Part shown: positions 9,415 through 19,725 of the stretch, one piece after another
Layout: each line of letters opens with the position of its first letter
How positions within the stretch are numbered: the first letter of the stretch is position 1
Origin: Athripsodes cinereus
Lineage: Eukaryota > Arthropoda > Insecta > Trichoptera > Leptoceridae
Length of the DNA: 64,000 nucleotides
Direction: 5' to 3'
NCBI GenBank assembly: GCA_947579605.1
Contig: OX388325.1
Location: 14,751,572 to 14,815,571 of the forward strand
Notes under the pieces: generated by a model
What the model was told of the DNA's origin: nothing
The model's database searches: none
What the model saw: the letters and a program-made list of their open reading frames with translations, nothing else
Made by a program: the position numbers and the translations under genes

Positions 9415-10045
9415 TATGCTACACACTCACGCCGTGTCCCAGGTGGAGTAGACAGAGAGAACGGAGCGCCATATAGATCTATCCCTACACACTTCCTTCG
9501 CTACCTCCACATTCATCCAGTTTCTCATACATGCACGCCGATTCCTCTTAATCAACACGCGGCCTTTCTTAACAATTTGATCCACGTGGTCAAACCTTTC
9601 AGATAAATACATGCTCTTCGTCATTCTTTGATCGTTCATTCGCTCTACAAATCCAAACTATCGCAACTTATTTATACGCATTCTATCCACAACACTCTTC
9701 TCACATCCGCTCATTCTCCTGATATCCTCATTCTTTACTCTATCACGCAACGTTTTACCAACCATTTTGCTCAGTGATCTCATCTCCATAACATTTATTC
9801 CACTTGCGTCCCTCTTCAACCATGTCCACGTTTAGCTTGCATACATTAGTGTTTGTACCAGGACAGTATTGTGCACTAGCAATTTTGCCATGTTCGACAC
9901 ATTGTCATTGCTGACAATGGGTCGAAGTGCACCGTTAATCCTAGCACCGGCCACTTTTCTTCTTTCGATATCCCTGTCGCATCTTCCATCCCTCGCAAAC
10001 AAACTTCCCAAGTATACATATTTAAACACTGTCAAACAAATAAAT
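9415..10045 (-). mobile_element. LINE-T, longest upstream reach
   Basis: This minus-strand copy extends furthest toward the RT core. The upstream frame (9832-10131) reads KYVYLGSLFARDGRCDRDIE and NGALRPIVSNDNVSNMAKLL, then MYAS, and joins the ETWTW-type C-terminus after frame breaks. The distal frame (9427-9639) ends in RACMRNWMNVE and SVYSTWDTA. Several stops and shifts disrupt it. The YLGS-DG-DI-NGAL pattern is typical of the segment just after the reverse transcriptase fingers/palm in this LINE lineage, so the element belongs to the non-LTR class without doubt; its clade name is not certain. Confidence 0.8.
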
Positions 10046-10796
10046 AAATATGATTTTGAAAACATCATAACAGTATTTTCCACAACAGCAAGAAAATACA
10101 ACAATTTCAACAATTTATATATTATTATCATAATAAAACGTATAGTGACATTTTCAAGATTCAGAAGTGTAAGATAACTGCAATGGCTTCACAGTTAGAT
10201 TCACACTTTCTCAAAGACTAACAATGTACGGAATCTGCCTTGCAATGGCTAGGCTAGTACTTGGAAATAATTGCAAGAGAGTGAATATTGTATAATAGAT
10301 ACTTCACATTTTCACCATGCACAAGGATACAAGTGCAATCTTAAAAATTCTAAAATAAATTCTACACGAGTGATAGGAATTTCTAATTTTAGTTTACAAA
10401 AATACAGAAACGAAGTTAAAGAGTAAGTTGCGAAACGGTACCTATTTATTTTTGTCTGATAAGGTGTAAACACTTGCATTGTTTATATTATTTTGTGTAT
10501 TCAAAGTCATCTTTACTAAATATTGTTTGTGGTCTTCATCTGTGATTGTTGCTATTTGTCTTCATTGTCATTTTTTTTGTTTGTCTTTTTTTGTCTTTGT
10601 CATTGTGATGTCATGTATTTTGATTGTCAAAATTTGTCATAATTTGTATATTTTTGTAAATCCGTTCTAATTTTTGTTTTTGAATTTGTTCTTTTGTTTT
10701 TTATGACAGAGTTTTTATATATTCCCTAAAATATTCATTTTTTCATACTAATAATTTTACTAATGGCTTTAAGATGTTAAAATAAAAAAATAAATT
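10046..10796. other. Unassigned AT-rich stretch with TGTC-rich run
   Basis: No gene is seen. About 10480-10720 is T-rich with many TTTGTC and GTCATT motifs and low complexity; it gives short hydrophobic ORFs that look like composition artefacts. Confidence 0.35.
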
Positions 10797-11205
10797 GAGA
10801 AAAATGGTTGTTAAAACGTTGCGAGATAGAGTAAAGAATGAGGATATCAGAAGAATGAGCGGATGCCAGAAAAGTGTTGTGGATAGAATTCGTGTACACC
10901 AGTTACATAAGATGGTTTGGACATGTTGAGCGAATCCGCGATGAAAGGATGACGAAGAGAATGTATTTATCTGAAGGAGGGGGTGTGCGGAAGCGCGAAC
11001 GTCCAAGAACTACTAGGCTTGATCACGTGGATCAAATTCTTAAAGAAGGCAGCGTGTTTAGTAAGAGAAATCGGAGTGCATATATGAGAAACTGGATGAC
11101 TGTAGAAGAAGTGAAAGAAGTAGATATGTAAGAATAGGTCTATATGACGTTCCGTTCTCTCTGTCTACCACCATGGGACACGGTGTGAGTGTATATATAG
11201 ATAAA
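10797..11205 (+). mobile_element. LINE-T, decayed C-terminal copy
   Basis: Conceptual pieces VVKTLRDRVKNEDIRRMSGC, IRWFGHVERIRDERMTKRMY and RLDHVDQILKEGSVFSKRNR identify the family. Frame breaks split the ORF (the longest part is 10874-11131). The end reads TCTGTCTACCACCATGGGAC with a short TATA-rich tail. Confidence 0.8.
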
Positions 11206-11559
11206 TAGATAGATTTACAACTATTATAGCATGGAGGAAAAAATACCTCTTTTTGTATAGTGAATCATTTAGCTTCCCCATTTGTCAGAGATGCTGTGAT
11301 GGTAAAAAGAGTTAGGTTTAAACAAATTCACAAAGATTTAGAAAATACAGCAAAAAAATAACTTTTCTCGATAAAGAGAAAAATCATCTGATTTAAAAAA
11401 ACCTTAAGTAGGCAAAGAATTACGCTTAACATTATGTGATAGTAAAAACTTGAGACTTAAAACAAATTGTGGCATTTACAAAAATAATGAAAAATACGTT
11501 TTGTAATAATTTTGACCCATTGTCAACAATGGCAATGTGATGAAGACGGCAAAAATGCT
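11206..11559. other. No feature seen
   Basis: AT-rich sequence with no recognised repeat or coding region. Confidence 0.35.
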
Positions 11560-11925
11560 GATGGAATGCTGGCTTTTCAGATGTGGTGCTACAGACGCAT
11601 GCTAAAGATACGTTGGTCGAAAATGAAGAAGTGTTAATCAGAGTAGGCAAAAATAAGCAACTCCTTAAAAAAATCAACCAACAACGAGCTAACTAAATTG
11701 GCCAGAATATCAGGCACCCAGGCCTGCTCATCACCATTGCGGAGGGCAAGACCGAATACATAAATGGTAGAAGCCGAACAAGAGATATCTATATGGACTA
11801 ACTGAAGAAGGACATGAACTGTGGCACGTACGTATGATTAAAGAGACTAGCTGAAAATAGGGAGGAATGGAGAAGAAAATCCAAAATCGTTGCAAAACAA
11901 TCCAATGGATTGTAACTCACTGTTT
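11560..11925 (+). mobile_element. LINE W1, decayed copy
   Basis: Aligns with the C-terminal half of the 2416-2996 copy: TGGTGCTACAGACGCATGCT, GGCACCCAGGCCTGCTCATC, and an identical GTTGCA-AACAATCCAATGGA terminus ending TTGTAACTCACTG. Stops such as the one in the AACTAAATTGG segment abolish coding. It shows the undisturbed 3' junction that the hAT interrupted in the first copy. Confidence 0.8.
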
Positions 11926-11959
11926 GCTGGTGGACAATAATTATGATTCTAGTGCCGAC

Positions 11960-12225
11960 ACTAATGTAGGTATGCAAGCGAATCTTCGACGTGGTTGAAG
12001 AAGGACGAAAGTGGAATAAATGTTGTGGAGATGCGATCACTGAGAAGAATAGTTAGTAAAACGTTGCGTGATAGAGATGAAGATATTAGAAGAATGAGCG
12101 GATGTAAGAGGAGTGTTATGGGTAGAATGCGTGTAAATAAGTTGCCATGGTTTAAATATATGAAGCGAATGGATGACTATAAGGGTGTATTACTATTTAT
12201 CTGAAAGAGGGAGTGTGAAAAACGT
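11960..12225 (+). mobile_element. LINE-T, decayed copy
   Basis: Contains KKDESGINVVEMRSLRRIV, RRMSGCKRSV and MRVNKL in frame (11995-12204), then decays near SERGSVKN. It follows the W1 copy directly, without its own 3' terminus. Confidence 0.75.
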
Positions 12226-12339
12226 ACAAAAAAGACGCAGAGATCTATTCTTTACCGGGGGCTTCAAGGAATTCTTTTTTTTTTAATGATTTTTAACGAT
12301 GATTATAATTATGGATGTTCTAGAGACGATTACCATCTA

Positions 12340-12655
12340 TAATTTAGCGATGAGGCATGCCAGCCATCCTGAGTGTCTGTTTTTTTTTTGGCACGGAGCA
12401 CAGCCAATCCGTGGAGCACTCGGTAAAGAATTAGCCTTGCACTCTTTTTCGTAAGTCGCATCGAGTGTTGTACAAAGCCAGGTAGATGTTTGAAAAATAA
12501 TGAAATTCCACATATTAAAATCAGCGATGGCCACCCATCCTAAATGTTTTCATATTTTGCTGGCATGGAAAAGACAGCTTGTATGTTTATCACATACAGT
12601 GAGTCCGCTGGCTACCCCACTTGTGGGATATGCCGTGACAGAATAGTGTTTGTAA
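12340..12655 (+). mobile_element. Element C, one partial and one nearly complete copy
   Basis: A partial copy (12340-12405, GCGATGAGGCATGCCAGCCA) runs into a fuller one (about 12408-12655). The fuller copy has CCGTGGAGCACTCGGTAAAG, CAGCGATGGCCACCCATCC and GGCTACCCCACTTGTGGGAT at its end. No protein is encoded. Confidence 0.75.
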
Positions 12656-13389
12656 TTTAGAGACAGTAATATTTGATTTTGGAGTTATTGGTTTTTTAAC
12701 ATAACGTCTTACAGATGAAATAACTTTATTTTGGTTATAGGAATAATACCCATCATTTGGGGAATATGTTGGTAACATGAAAAAAGTCAAATTCTACGAG
12801 AAATAAATAAAAAGCTGAAAAAGAAAAAGTCAGAATTCAGAAGAAATAATGTTCTCAAATACACATGCGAAATTTGTCAGAAAATTACTCTTCTTTGTAT
12901 ATTTAAATAAAATAAAATGTTCAATATGTTGTGTGTTTGTGTATCATTTATTATCAGTAGTAATATTACCTTCTTCTACGTCTAGAGTAAAATGATATAG
13001 AATACACAATAACGACTGTTTAGTTTCATAATTCAACAAGCAAAAATTGTCTTGTATTCGAGAAATCACCATTTTTATAATAAACATTCTGTGAAGATTG
13101 TTTGATTTATTTATTTACACTTCAAATAATACATATGAGTGCAAATAATAAACAAAAGACAAAAATATAAATAATGCATTGCCCTATTTAAAAGTGAGGG
13201 TACACATATTTCACATTTTTTGTATAATATTGTGTGATTTTTCAATAATTCACTCGGTATCGGGTGCCTTGCCTCGAGGAAAAAAAAAACAATTGTGTGA
13301 TTTTTTTTTAAATAAAAAAAGTACCTATAGGTAAATATTTATGAATTCATTTTTTTAAATTTATTTATCCATTTTTTAAAATTTATCTA
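12656..13389. other. Unassigned AT-rich sequence
   Basis: No coding sequence or recognised repeat beyond low-complexity runs. A short palindrome-free T-rich stretch precedes the next LINE-T copy. Confidence 0.35.
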
Positions 13390-13958
13390 TCCATTTTCAC
13401 CCATTGTCAGCAATGGCAATGTGTCGAACATGGCTAAAATGCTGGTGCACAATACCATTCTGGTACCGTCACCTACGTATGCAAGCGAGACATGGACGTG
13501 GTTGAAAAAGGACGAAAGTGGAATAAATGCAGTAGAGATGCGATCGTTGAGAAGAATGGTTGGTAAAACGCTGCGTGATAGAGTGAAGTATGAGGATATT
13601 AGAAGAATGAGCGGATGCAAGAAGAGTGTTGTGGACAGAATGCGCGTGAATAAACTACGGTCGTTTGGGCATGTTGAACGAATGAACGAGGTACGAGTGA
13701 CAAAGAGGATATACTTATCTGAAAGAAAGGGTGTGAGGAAACGCGGGCGTCCGAGAACCACGTGGCTAGATCACGTGGATCAAATTCTCAAGGACGGCCA
13801 CGTGTTGAGTAAGAGGAACCGACGTGCGTGTATGAGAAACTGTATGAATGTGGAGGAAGCGAAGGAAGTGTGTAAAGATAGATCTGTTTGGCGTTCCGTT
13901 CTCTCTGCCTACCCCACTTGGGATACGGCGTGAGGGTATAGTATAGTATAGTATAGTT
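13390..13958 (+). mobile_element. LINE-T, best-preserved copy with TATAG tail
   Basis: A 170-codon open frame (13421-13933) runs without a break. Landmarks in order are NVSNMAKMLVHNTIL, ASETWTWLKKDESGINAVEM, RSLRRMVGKTLRDRV, HVERMNE, RKRGRPRTTWLDHVDQILKD, NRRACMRNCMNVEEAKEVCK and SAYPTWDTA. The stop is followed by GGGTATAGTATAGTATAGTA, a short tandem tail. Only the polymerase C-terminus is present, as usual for 5'-truncated LINEs. This copy is the best reference for comparison with element C, whose terminus it resembles. Confidence 0.87.
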
Positions 13959-14418
13959 TTCACACGGCAAAGCTTTTACAAAAGTCAAAAATAAAAAATT
14001 CACAGACGAAGATAGTAAAATACAGTTAAAGTTGCATGCAAATAGATTGATGAAAAAATGATAAAAGTATTTTAGAATAAAATTTAATATGTAGGTTCAA
14101 AAAAATTATTTGAATTTAAAATTATTAGACAAATAAAAGAATAATAATAATAATAAAATATGTACCTAGACCTTAAAATAATTTGTCAAAAGAAAAAAGT
14201 CAATAACGGTTTCCGGGTAAAGAAATAAAATAGTAAATATTGAAAAAAAAACAATTGTAAAATAATATTTTTTTAAATTAAATTGCATGCTACACAAATT
14301 GGAAAAAAACATTATCTAGAATTTTTTTATGAGACGAATACAAAACAAATTTCAATATCAATATTTGAATTATTTAAAATTTAGGAATATGTATTTTAAT
14401 TTATTTAAGAATATTTAT

Positions 14419-14602
14419 ACGCGGGCGTCCGAGAACCACATGGCTTGATAACGTGAATCCAATTCTAAAGGACGGTCGTGTGTTGAGTAAGAGAAACTGA
14501 CGTGTGTGCAAGAGAAACTGTATGAATGTGGAGGAAGCGAAGGGAGTGTGTAAAGGTAGATCTATTTGGCGTTCCGTTCTCTCTGCCTACCCCACTTGGG
14601 TA
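14419..14602 (+). mobile_element. LINE-T 3' fragment
   Basis: CGCGGGCGTCCGAGAACCAC through CTGCCTACCCCACTTGGGTA, with an internal stop after AAGAGAAAC. Only the last ~180 bp is present. Confidence 0.75.
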
Positions 14603-14764
14603 TATTTATATATAAAAATAAATTATTATCAAAATATTATCTTTGTTTCTCTGATCGGAATTTTTTATTTTGTTTTTTATTTTGACATATTCATGCTTGT
14701 TTGAATTGATATTATTAATGCAATTTTTTTATCGTTGACATTTTGTTTCCTATTGATTATTGGT

Positions 14765-14916
14765 GGCGCGAGGTTGTGAAGCAAGACATGAGAGACTGCG
14801 GAGCTTCCCCGGAGGACGCACAGAATAGAGCCGAGTGGCGGCGAAAGACAAAAATGGCAGACCCCACCATCATGTGGGATTAATAATTGCCCAGGGAGAG
14901 AGAGAGAGAGAGAGAT
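14765..14916 (+). mobile_element. LINE W2-like 3' end with (GA)n tail
   Basis: The frame gives QDMRDCGASPEDAQNRAEWR, then RKTKMADPT, ending at a stop shortly before an AGAGAGAGAGAGAGAGAGAG tail (about 14895-14915). This is a distant relative of the W2 copies at 31.2 and 47.2 kb, which also end in GA repeats. Confidence 0.65.
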
Positions 14917-14999
14917 TTTGTTTCCTATTGACTTCTTTTGTTTTGCTTTGTCCTTTGTTTTTTTTTATTATTGACTGTTGCTTCATTAATTTATTACTT

Positions 15000-15080
15000 C
15001 AAATGTTGAAATATCTTTATTTCTCGGATATTTCAGGAGTCCAAGGACTCCTATTTATCCGTTTAGTTGAAAATTTATTA
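15000..15080. repeat. Family H repeat (inverted partner at 62060-62130)
   Basis: ATCTTTATTTCTCGGATAT and AGTCCAAGGACTCCTATTTA occur here and as the reverse complement at about 62060-62130. The segment contains its own small palindrome GGAGTCCAAGGACTCC. No protein is encoded. Confidence 0.6.
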
Positions 15081-15104
15081 ATATTTGGACTCTCTCTATT
15101 CTAA

Positions 15105-15589
15105 TACAATTATTCCGTTCTTTATTACTTCAAAGTTATATAAAAATGTATTCTTGACTATTGTCTGTTTGTTGTTTGTTATACTGCTAGATTAACATGT
15201 AAAAGGCTCACGCCGTGTGTTGATTAAAATAAATAAATAAATTCTCGATTTTTAATACCTACTAAATTTTTTTCTTTACCAGTGCAACGCCAGGTATAAT
15301 ATTACATATTGTGAATTGTGATAAATGTATTAGAAAGACAGCTCGCTAGCTGAAATCGCCGTCAAACAAAATGATTGGATAAATAAAATTTAGTATCATC
15401 ATCCCAAAGGGGTCCCAGAATAGGATATAAGGCTCTGGCTCTGGAGACACAAAAGTTTTATTTTAGACACGTGACACATGGTTCAATAATTATTCTTAAC
15501 TTTTGAAAAAAAAATATAACTGAATTACTGACTGGGCGACTAAATGTGAACGACGACAAATAGACATTTAACATCTTTTGAATGCAGCG
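15105..15589. other. Unassigned, with AATA-tailed 3' end
   Basis: About 15170-15242 ends in AAATAAATAAATAAAT after AACATGTAAAAGGCTCACGC, resembling the tail at 36760-36880. The rest is unassigned. Confidence 0.4.
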
Positions 15590-15728
15590 ATGAGGATTGC
15601 CACCCATCCTGAATATGTTGTCTGTATTTATTTCAGCACGGAGAGGACAACTTGCGTTTGTTTATTACATGCCGTTGTTCTGTTGGCTACCCCACTTGCG
15701 AGATATGCTGTGATGGGATAGTAGATTA
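15590..15728 (+). mobile_element. Element C, 3' half
   Basis: GCGATGAGGATTGCCACCC, then CACGGAGAGGACAACTTGCG, then GGCTACCCCACTTGCGAGAT and TGTGATGGGATAG. The 5' half is missing. Confidence 0.75.
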
Positions 15729-15732
15729 TATA

Positions 15733-15788
15733 ACATAAATACGAACAATTTGTGCATAGAGATCGAGCTAGTCCCAAATTAAGATATG
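15733..15788 (-). mobile_element. SINE A, 3' fragment
   Basis: CGAGCTAGTCCCAAATTAAG with flanking ACATAA matches the 3' end of SINE A. About 55 bp only. Confidence 0.55.
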
Positions 15789-15854
15789 GAGTTAGAAAAT
15801 TACAGCGTTTTTTGTTAAAATAAGTTTATATTTATTACTATTTGTATTTATCAT

Positions 15855-16012
15855 TGATTTATTTTTATTTATTTCGATTTCTAGTATTTTAGGATTTTTT
15901 ATTTTTAACTTTTACTTTAACTTTTTTTTAATTTTTTTAACTTTTGCTTTTTTCTCAAGACTAAGACATTTCTGGTAAGAGTGGAATCTTTTCTGGTCCA
16001 CATGTTGAGTGT
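15855..16012. repeat. Family K repeat, intact at its right edge
   Basis: GATTTCTAGTATTTTAGGAT through CAAGACTAAGACATTTCTGG and CACATGTTGAGTG recur at 63540-63687. Here the sequence continues past TTGAGTG into TATAAATTG; in the other copy a DNA-transposon end begins at that base. This copy therefore shows the uninterrupted site. Confidence 0.7.
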
Positions 16013-16289
16013 ATAAATTGTTAACATGATTTTTTAATATTTTAAAAATAAAATACTTAAATAAAAACATAACAACAAAAGATAAATGCAAATTGATAAA
16101 TAACACCCAGGGCAATTTTAAAAAAGGCATTTGTGAATATAAAAAAATAGATTTTCCAGTCTTTTTTGTAAAATATGCAATGTCATGTAAAAACCAGGTG
16201 GTCGTAAAATCTCGCATATAAGTAAATTTTATTTATTCAATAATAAAACAACAATACAACAATATTAAATAGTAGACAAATATTATATT

Positions 16290-16605
16290 ACAGTGCAATG
16301 GTATTTTTTTTTTATAATTTCCTCAGTCAGTAGTTGAGCCACTGGTATGAGAGGAAAAAGTTTTTTAAACATATAGGAAATTTTGGTCAAGTTACAGGTG
16401 TCTATTGTCAGTGTTGAGTTTTAATGTCCTTGCGTATCTTTTAATTCTTCTTTTGAAAATGTTAAGACTCCTAGCATCCTTCAAACATCCAGGAAGACTG
16501 TTGAATAATTTGATGGATGTATGGAGGAATCCATTACGCCTTCTATTTGTTCTCGGGAGGGTGGTTCGTAGGTGGTTCTGTCTCGTATTGTGGGTGTGTA
16601 TATAC
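16290..16605 (-). mobile_element. CR1/L2-like LINE, C-terminal end
   Basis: Minus-strand translation gives NHLRTTLPRTNRRRNGFLHT, then SIKLFNSLPGCLKDARSLN, then IFKRRIKRY, ending with a stop near 16397. This LFNSLP...FKRRIKRY pattern marks the C-terminus of CR1/L2-like LINEs. The left edge is a T-rich tail. Confidence 0.75.
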
Positions 16606-16612
16606 TCAACAT

Positions 16613-16765
16613 CTACAATTCAGCAATGAGGCATTTCATCCATCCAGAATCGGCACGGTGACGACAATCTGCACACTGTCTGCATGAGGTTTATCACTCA
16701 TCATGAGTTTCTTATTTTTTGTTGGCAAGAAGAGGACAGCTTGAAGCCATATATTCAACCTCGAG
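16613..16765 (+). mobile_element. Element C, rearranged fragment
   Basis: TTCAGCAATGAGGCATTTCA, then a second ATGAGGTTTATCACTC region and GAAGAGGACAGCTTGAAGC. It looks like element C with a small internal duplication; the 3' terminus is missing. Confidence 0.5.
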
Positions 16766-16897
16766 CCCACTCTAGTAAAAAAAAATTGCTCTTTCTAGAC
16801 TGACTGGATGACATGAGAACTGGTAATCTTGAAACATCTAGGATAAGTGGTGGAAATCTCTCTCTTTAATATAAAGATCATTCCTATAATATACACA

Positions 16898-17159
16898 CAA
16901 TGAGAAAAATACTCACAACGAATCATTGGTAAGTACTATTAGATTAGGACCAGAGATAGTACAAACGATTCGTTAGTACGAATCTATAATATTAACTTTT
17001 CGCAAACAAATCATTGGTAGATTTACAAACAATTTGTTTGCGAAAAGTTTATATCATAGATTCGTACTAATGAATCATTTGTACTATCTCTGGTCCTAAT
17101 CTGATAGTACGTAGGTACCAATGATTCGTTGTGAAATTTTGTTAGTATTTTTCTCATTG
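16898..17159. repeat. Foldback MITE: ~260-bp imperfect palindrome
   Basis: The left arm starts CAATGAGAAAAATACT and the right arm ends AGTATTTTTCTCATTG. Inside, AACGAATCATTGGTA pairs with TACCAATGATTCGTT, AGGACCAGAGATAGTAC pairs with GTACTATCTCTGGTCCT, and ACTTTTCGCAAACAAAT pairs with ATTTGTTTGCGAAAAGT. The loop is only about 20 bases, so a transcript would form one long hairpin. No ORF is present. It is probably a foldback MITE; a hairpin-RNA source is an alternative. Confidence 0.85.
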
Positions 17160-17459
17160 CAAACCATTTTCATTTCTATTCTATGCTATGTCTCTAAAAC
17201 GACATAAACTAAAGTACTTTAAATAATTGATCACAATTACACTTACTATCTAGTATCACGTATATACTTCTAACTCTTATTCAACAGGCAACTTATGTTA
17301 AACCTTGGTAGAAAAAGGGCCAATGTCCAAATTGTCACTTGTTGGGAAATCAACAGTGTGCATAGTGACACCCCTTCTTGTTTTACAAAAACAAATTTAA
17401 TGATTTTCCTCTATAATTTTGATAATTTTTTTATTATCAAACTACTCCAGATTAATCAA

Positions 17460-17574
17460 ATAGAGGGACGTCGGGGGGCTGGCAGAAGGTAGACATCGTG
17501 GCTGCGCAATATACGAGATTGGACTTAAATGAGTGGTGTGGAGGAGTTGTTCCAAACATCGCAGGACCAAGAAG
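17460..17574 (+). mobile_element. LINE W3 fragment
   Basis: IEGRRGAGRR then SWLRNIRDWT and SGVEELFQTS in shifted frames resemble the C-terminus at 22836-23245. It is broken by stops and joined directly to a LINE G fragment. Confidence 0.65.
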
Positions 17575-17935
17575 CCTATGCCAGAAAGCTCACAGAGCCT
17601 CATAGAGCTTTTTCCCCTTGACTCTACCACTAGAAAACCTCTGCGCTCTTCGGAACTGGCTGTGAATAGACTTACTGAGCTCAATACAGCCGGTAAGTTT
17701 AACTTCTATGAGAGGGCCTTTGGTGTTGTTGGGCCGGTTACGTGGAATTGCCTACCGGTGCCATTGAGAGATAGTCAGACTGTCACTAACTTCAGAAGCA
17801 AATTAAAAACTGAACTCATCAGTGGCGCCCTTGAAACGGTCAAGGGATTATTAAACGGCGTCAAAATAAAATCATCCACAATCAACATCATTCATAAGAT
17901 TTTAAAATATCTTGATCGTCCGAAATCGGAATAAA
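17575..17935 (+). mobile_element. LINE G-like C-terminus
   Basis: The frame (17533-17934) includes PLDSTTRKPLRSSELAVNRL, FYERAFGVVGPVTWNCLPVP and TVTNFRSKLKTELI, matching the last ~110 residues of LINE G at 43.3 kb. The catalytic RT is absent. The C-terminal extension after TELI is A-rich and may be read-through of the 3' UTR. Confidence 0.8.
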
Positions 17936-18782
17936 CATATACTTACCGAAAATCCAGCTACGGTAAAACAAAAATTCTTTTCTAACTGTAGGTAAGTTTA
18001 TACACCCGATGTTTGAACGTTGCTGCTGTTTAGGGTGGTTAGAACACCCCCCCCCCATCGTAGTTTGTAACAGGTAGTAGCTACGAATATGGTACGTCAG
18101 GGGGTGGTTGAGGGTAGTTGCTACAACCCTCTTTGCGTCACCGCATTGCGCCTGTTGCAAAGGGTAGATGAGGGGGTGTGTAAGAGGAGAATGTTGAATC
18201 TGGGGGTGTGTAGAGATGATAAAGGAAAAACATCCACATGTTGATATAAACATTAACAAACATGAAAATATTTTTTTAATATTGGTAAGTGAACGGATTT
18301 TTTTTCTTTCTTTCAAAGGATACGAGCGTAAACGTTTTTCTCTTTTTTTTTTAAATTTGATCCGTGGATTTTCCGGCATAGGGCAAATTGAAAGATACTA
18401 AATCATTATGTAACTGTTCTTTCCATATTATTATTTTTATTTATTGCAAGCATAAAACAAACTATATATTATATAAAGTACAGAAAAAAAAATCAGATAT
18501 CAGCTATCATCCAACACCATGCGCCACAATTAATTTAAAAGATATAAATAGGTACCTAACATTCCAGTCATCTTAACATGCCTAAATAAACGCAGTCTCG
18601 CCTAGCTCACTCAATCATCACACTAGCACAACACATAAGTCATTAATAATTACAAATCAAGATGAAGGGGGGGGGAGTGATTGCTTCGTATCTGCTGTTC
18701 CTCGTTTAAAGTGTGGAAGTAAGTTTTCTGAATACCTACCACTTATATGCATTCAAAGGTAAGAAACGTGACCGTCCGAGGG
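17936..18782. other. Unassigned; C- and G-rich patch at 18.0-18.2 kb
   Basis: A CCCCCCCC run (about 18046) and GGGGGTG repeats (18100-18215) stand out from the AT-rich surroundings. A 163-codon minus-strand frame overlaps this patch, but its composition (Ser/Thr/Pro-rich, then basic) and lack of any recognised motif suggest chance. Confidence 0.35.
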
Positions 18783-18973
18783 TTTTTTTTTTTAAATAAA
18801 AGATATACAGTATCTGGGTTTTGTTATAAACCCAAATACAACCTTATACACCTTTCACAGTAAGCTACTAAAAGCTTGTGTCGTGAAAGGGGAGTTTGCC
18901 GGCACCTGGGATCGAACCCCGGTCCCCTTGTTCATGAAGCCGAGACTCTACCTCCAGGCTACCGACGAACTCA
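18783..18973 (-). mobile_element. SINE B copy
   Basis: Same layout as 3280-3470: T-run, TCTGGGTTTTGTTATAAACC, CACCTTTCACAGTAAGCTAC, B box GGGATCGAACCCC and CTACCGACGAACTC. The B box is intact. Confidence 0.85.
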
Positions 18974-19012
18974 ATTTTTTTAAAACTTGATTGGCTAGCT
19001 ATCTATCTACAG

Positions 19013-19175
19013 CAGTGTTTCCCAATCTTCCTCTTGCCATGCCCCACCGTAGTCTTTTCAAAAGTCTTATGCCCCACCGGCCTCTTTTTTAATCAAACCA
19101 TTGGTAAATTTTCAATAATATGTGGAAGCGCGGTGACCCAACTATTAGGCGTGATGACCCACCAGTGAAACACTG
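19013..19175. mobile_element. Short hAT-type MITE
   Basis: 163 bp with ends CAGTGTTTCCCAATC and CCAGTGAAACACTG. It is flanked by ATCTACAG (19005-19012) and ATTCTACAG (19176-19184), an 8-bp duplication with one inserted base. Its start matches the larger ZBED5-like element at 53140-53758, so it could be a deletion derivative of a related element. Confidence 0.75.
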
Positions 19176-19725
19176 ATTCTACAGCCAATTCGCAAGCGTT
19201 GAGAGCCAATTCGTAAGCGTTAGGACGCCTTTCTCACTTCTTCCGATTAGATTTTGCACAATGTTACATTGTGTAAACATGGTTCTCCAATTGATATGTC
19301 TGATTGGTTTTGTCATCTGCACCCAAATGCGGTTAAGCAACAAAAAAAATAGTAAATATTCTAAACATTTGTTGCTGACTAATCGAACTAGCAGCCGATA
19401 AACTATTGAACTTAATTGTTCCGGCACCATTTAGTAGGGAGATCGCGATCCATTTGAGATCTGAAATAATATGAGATCCCAAAAAGATGATTGCTTCTAT
19501 GGTTTCCATAAAGCGTCTCTCGATTGGTGGACCTTACATCGTGACAGTGAGAATAGTGGAATTGATGAACGTTGTCCATGGACACCGAAAGGGATCACTT
19601 AAGCCAGCCTAGAGCCAATTCGTAACCGCTGGGAGACCTTTCTCACTCCTTCGGATTAGATTTTGCACAATGCTGCATTGTGTAGACATGGTTCTCCAAT
19701 CTAGATGTTTGACTCATGCAAATTT
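19176..19725 (+). repeat. Family D repeat, long composite copy
   Basis: This contains GCCAATTCGTAAGCGTTAGG, TCACTTCTTCCGATTAGATT, CACAATGTTACATTGTG (a 17-bp palindrome) and ATGGTTCTCCAAT. A segment follows with CCAAATGCGGTTAAGCAAC and AGTAAATATTCTAAACATT, and then a second partial unit from about 19609. Other copies are at 39360-39600, 48418-48545, 52140-52610, 55455-55595 and 58790-59005. The ORFs within it have no recognised motif. Confidence 0.6.

Noticed and set aside
17888..18379. 163-codon minus-strand ORF
   Set aside because: It overlaps low-complexity G/C-rich DNA and a LINE 3' end on the other strand, has no motif, and its composition shifts midway. A chance frame is more likely than a gene.
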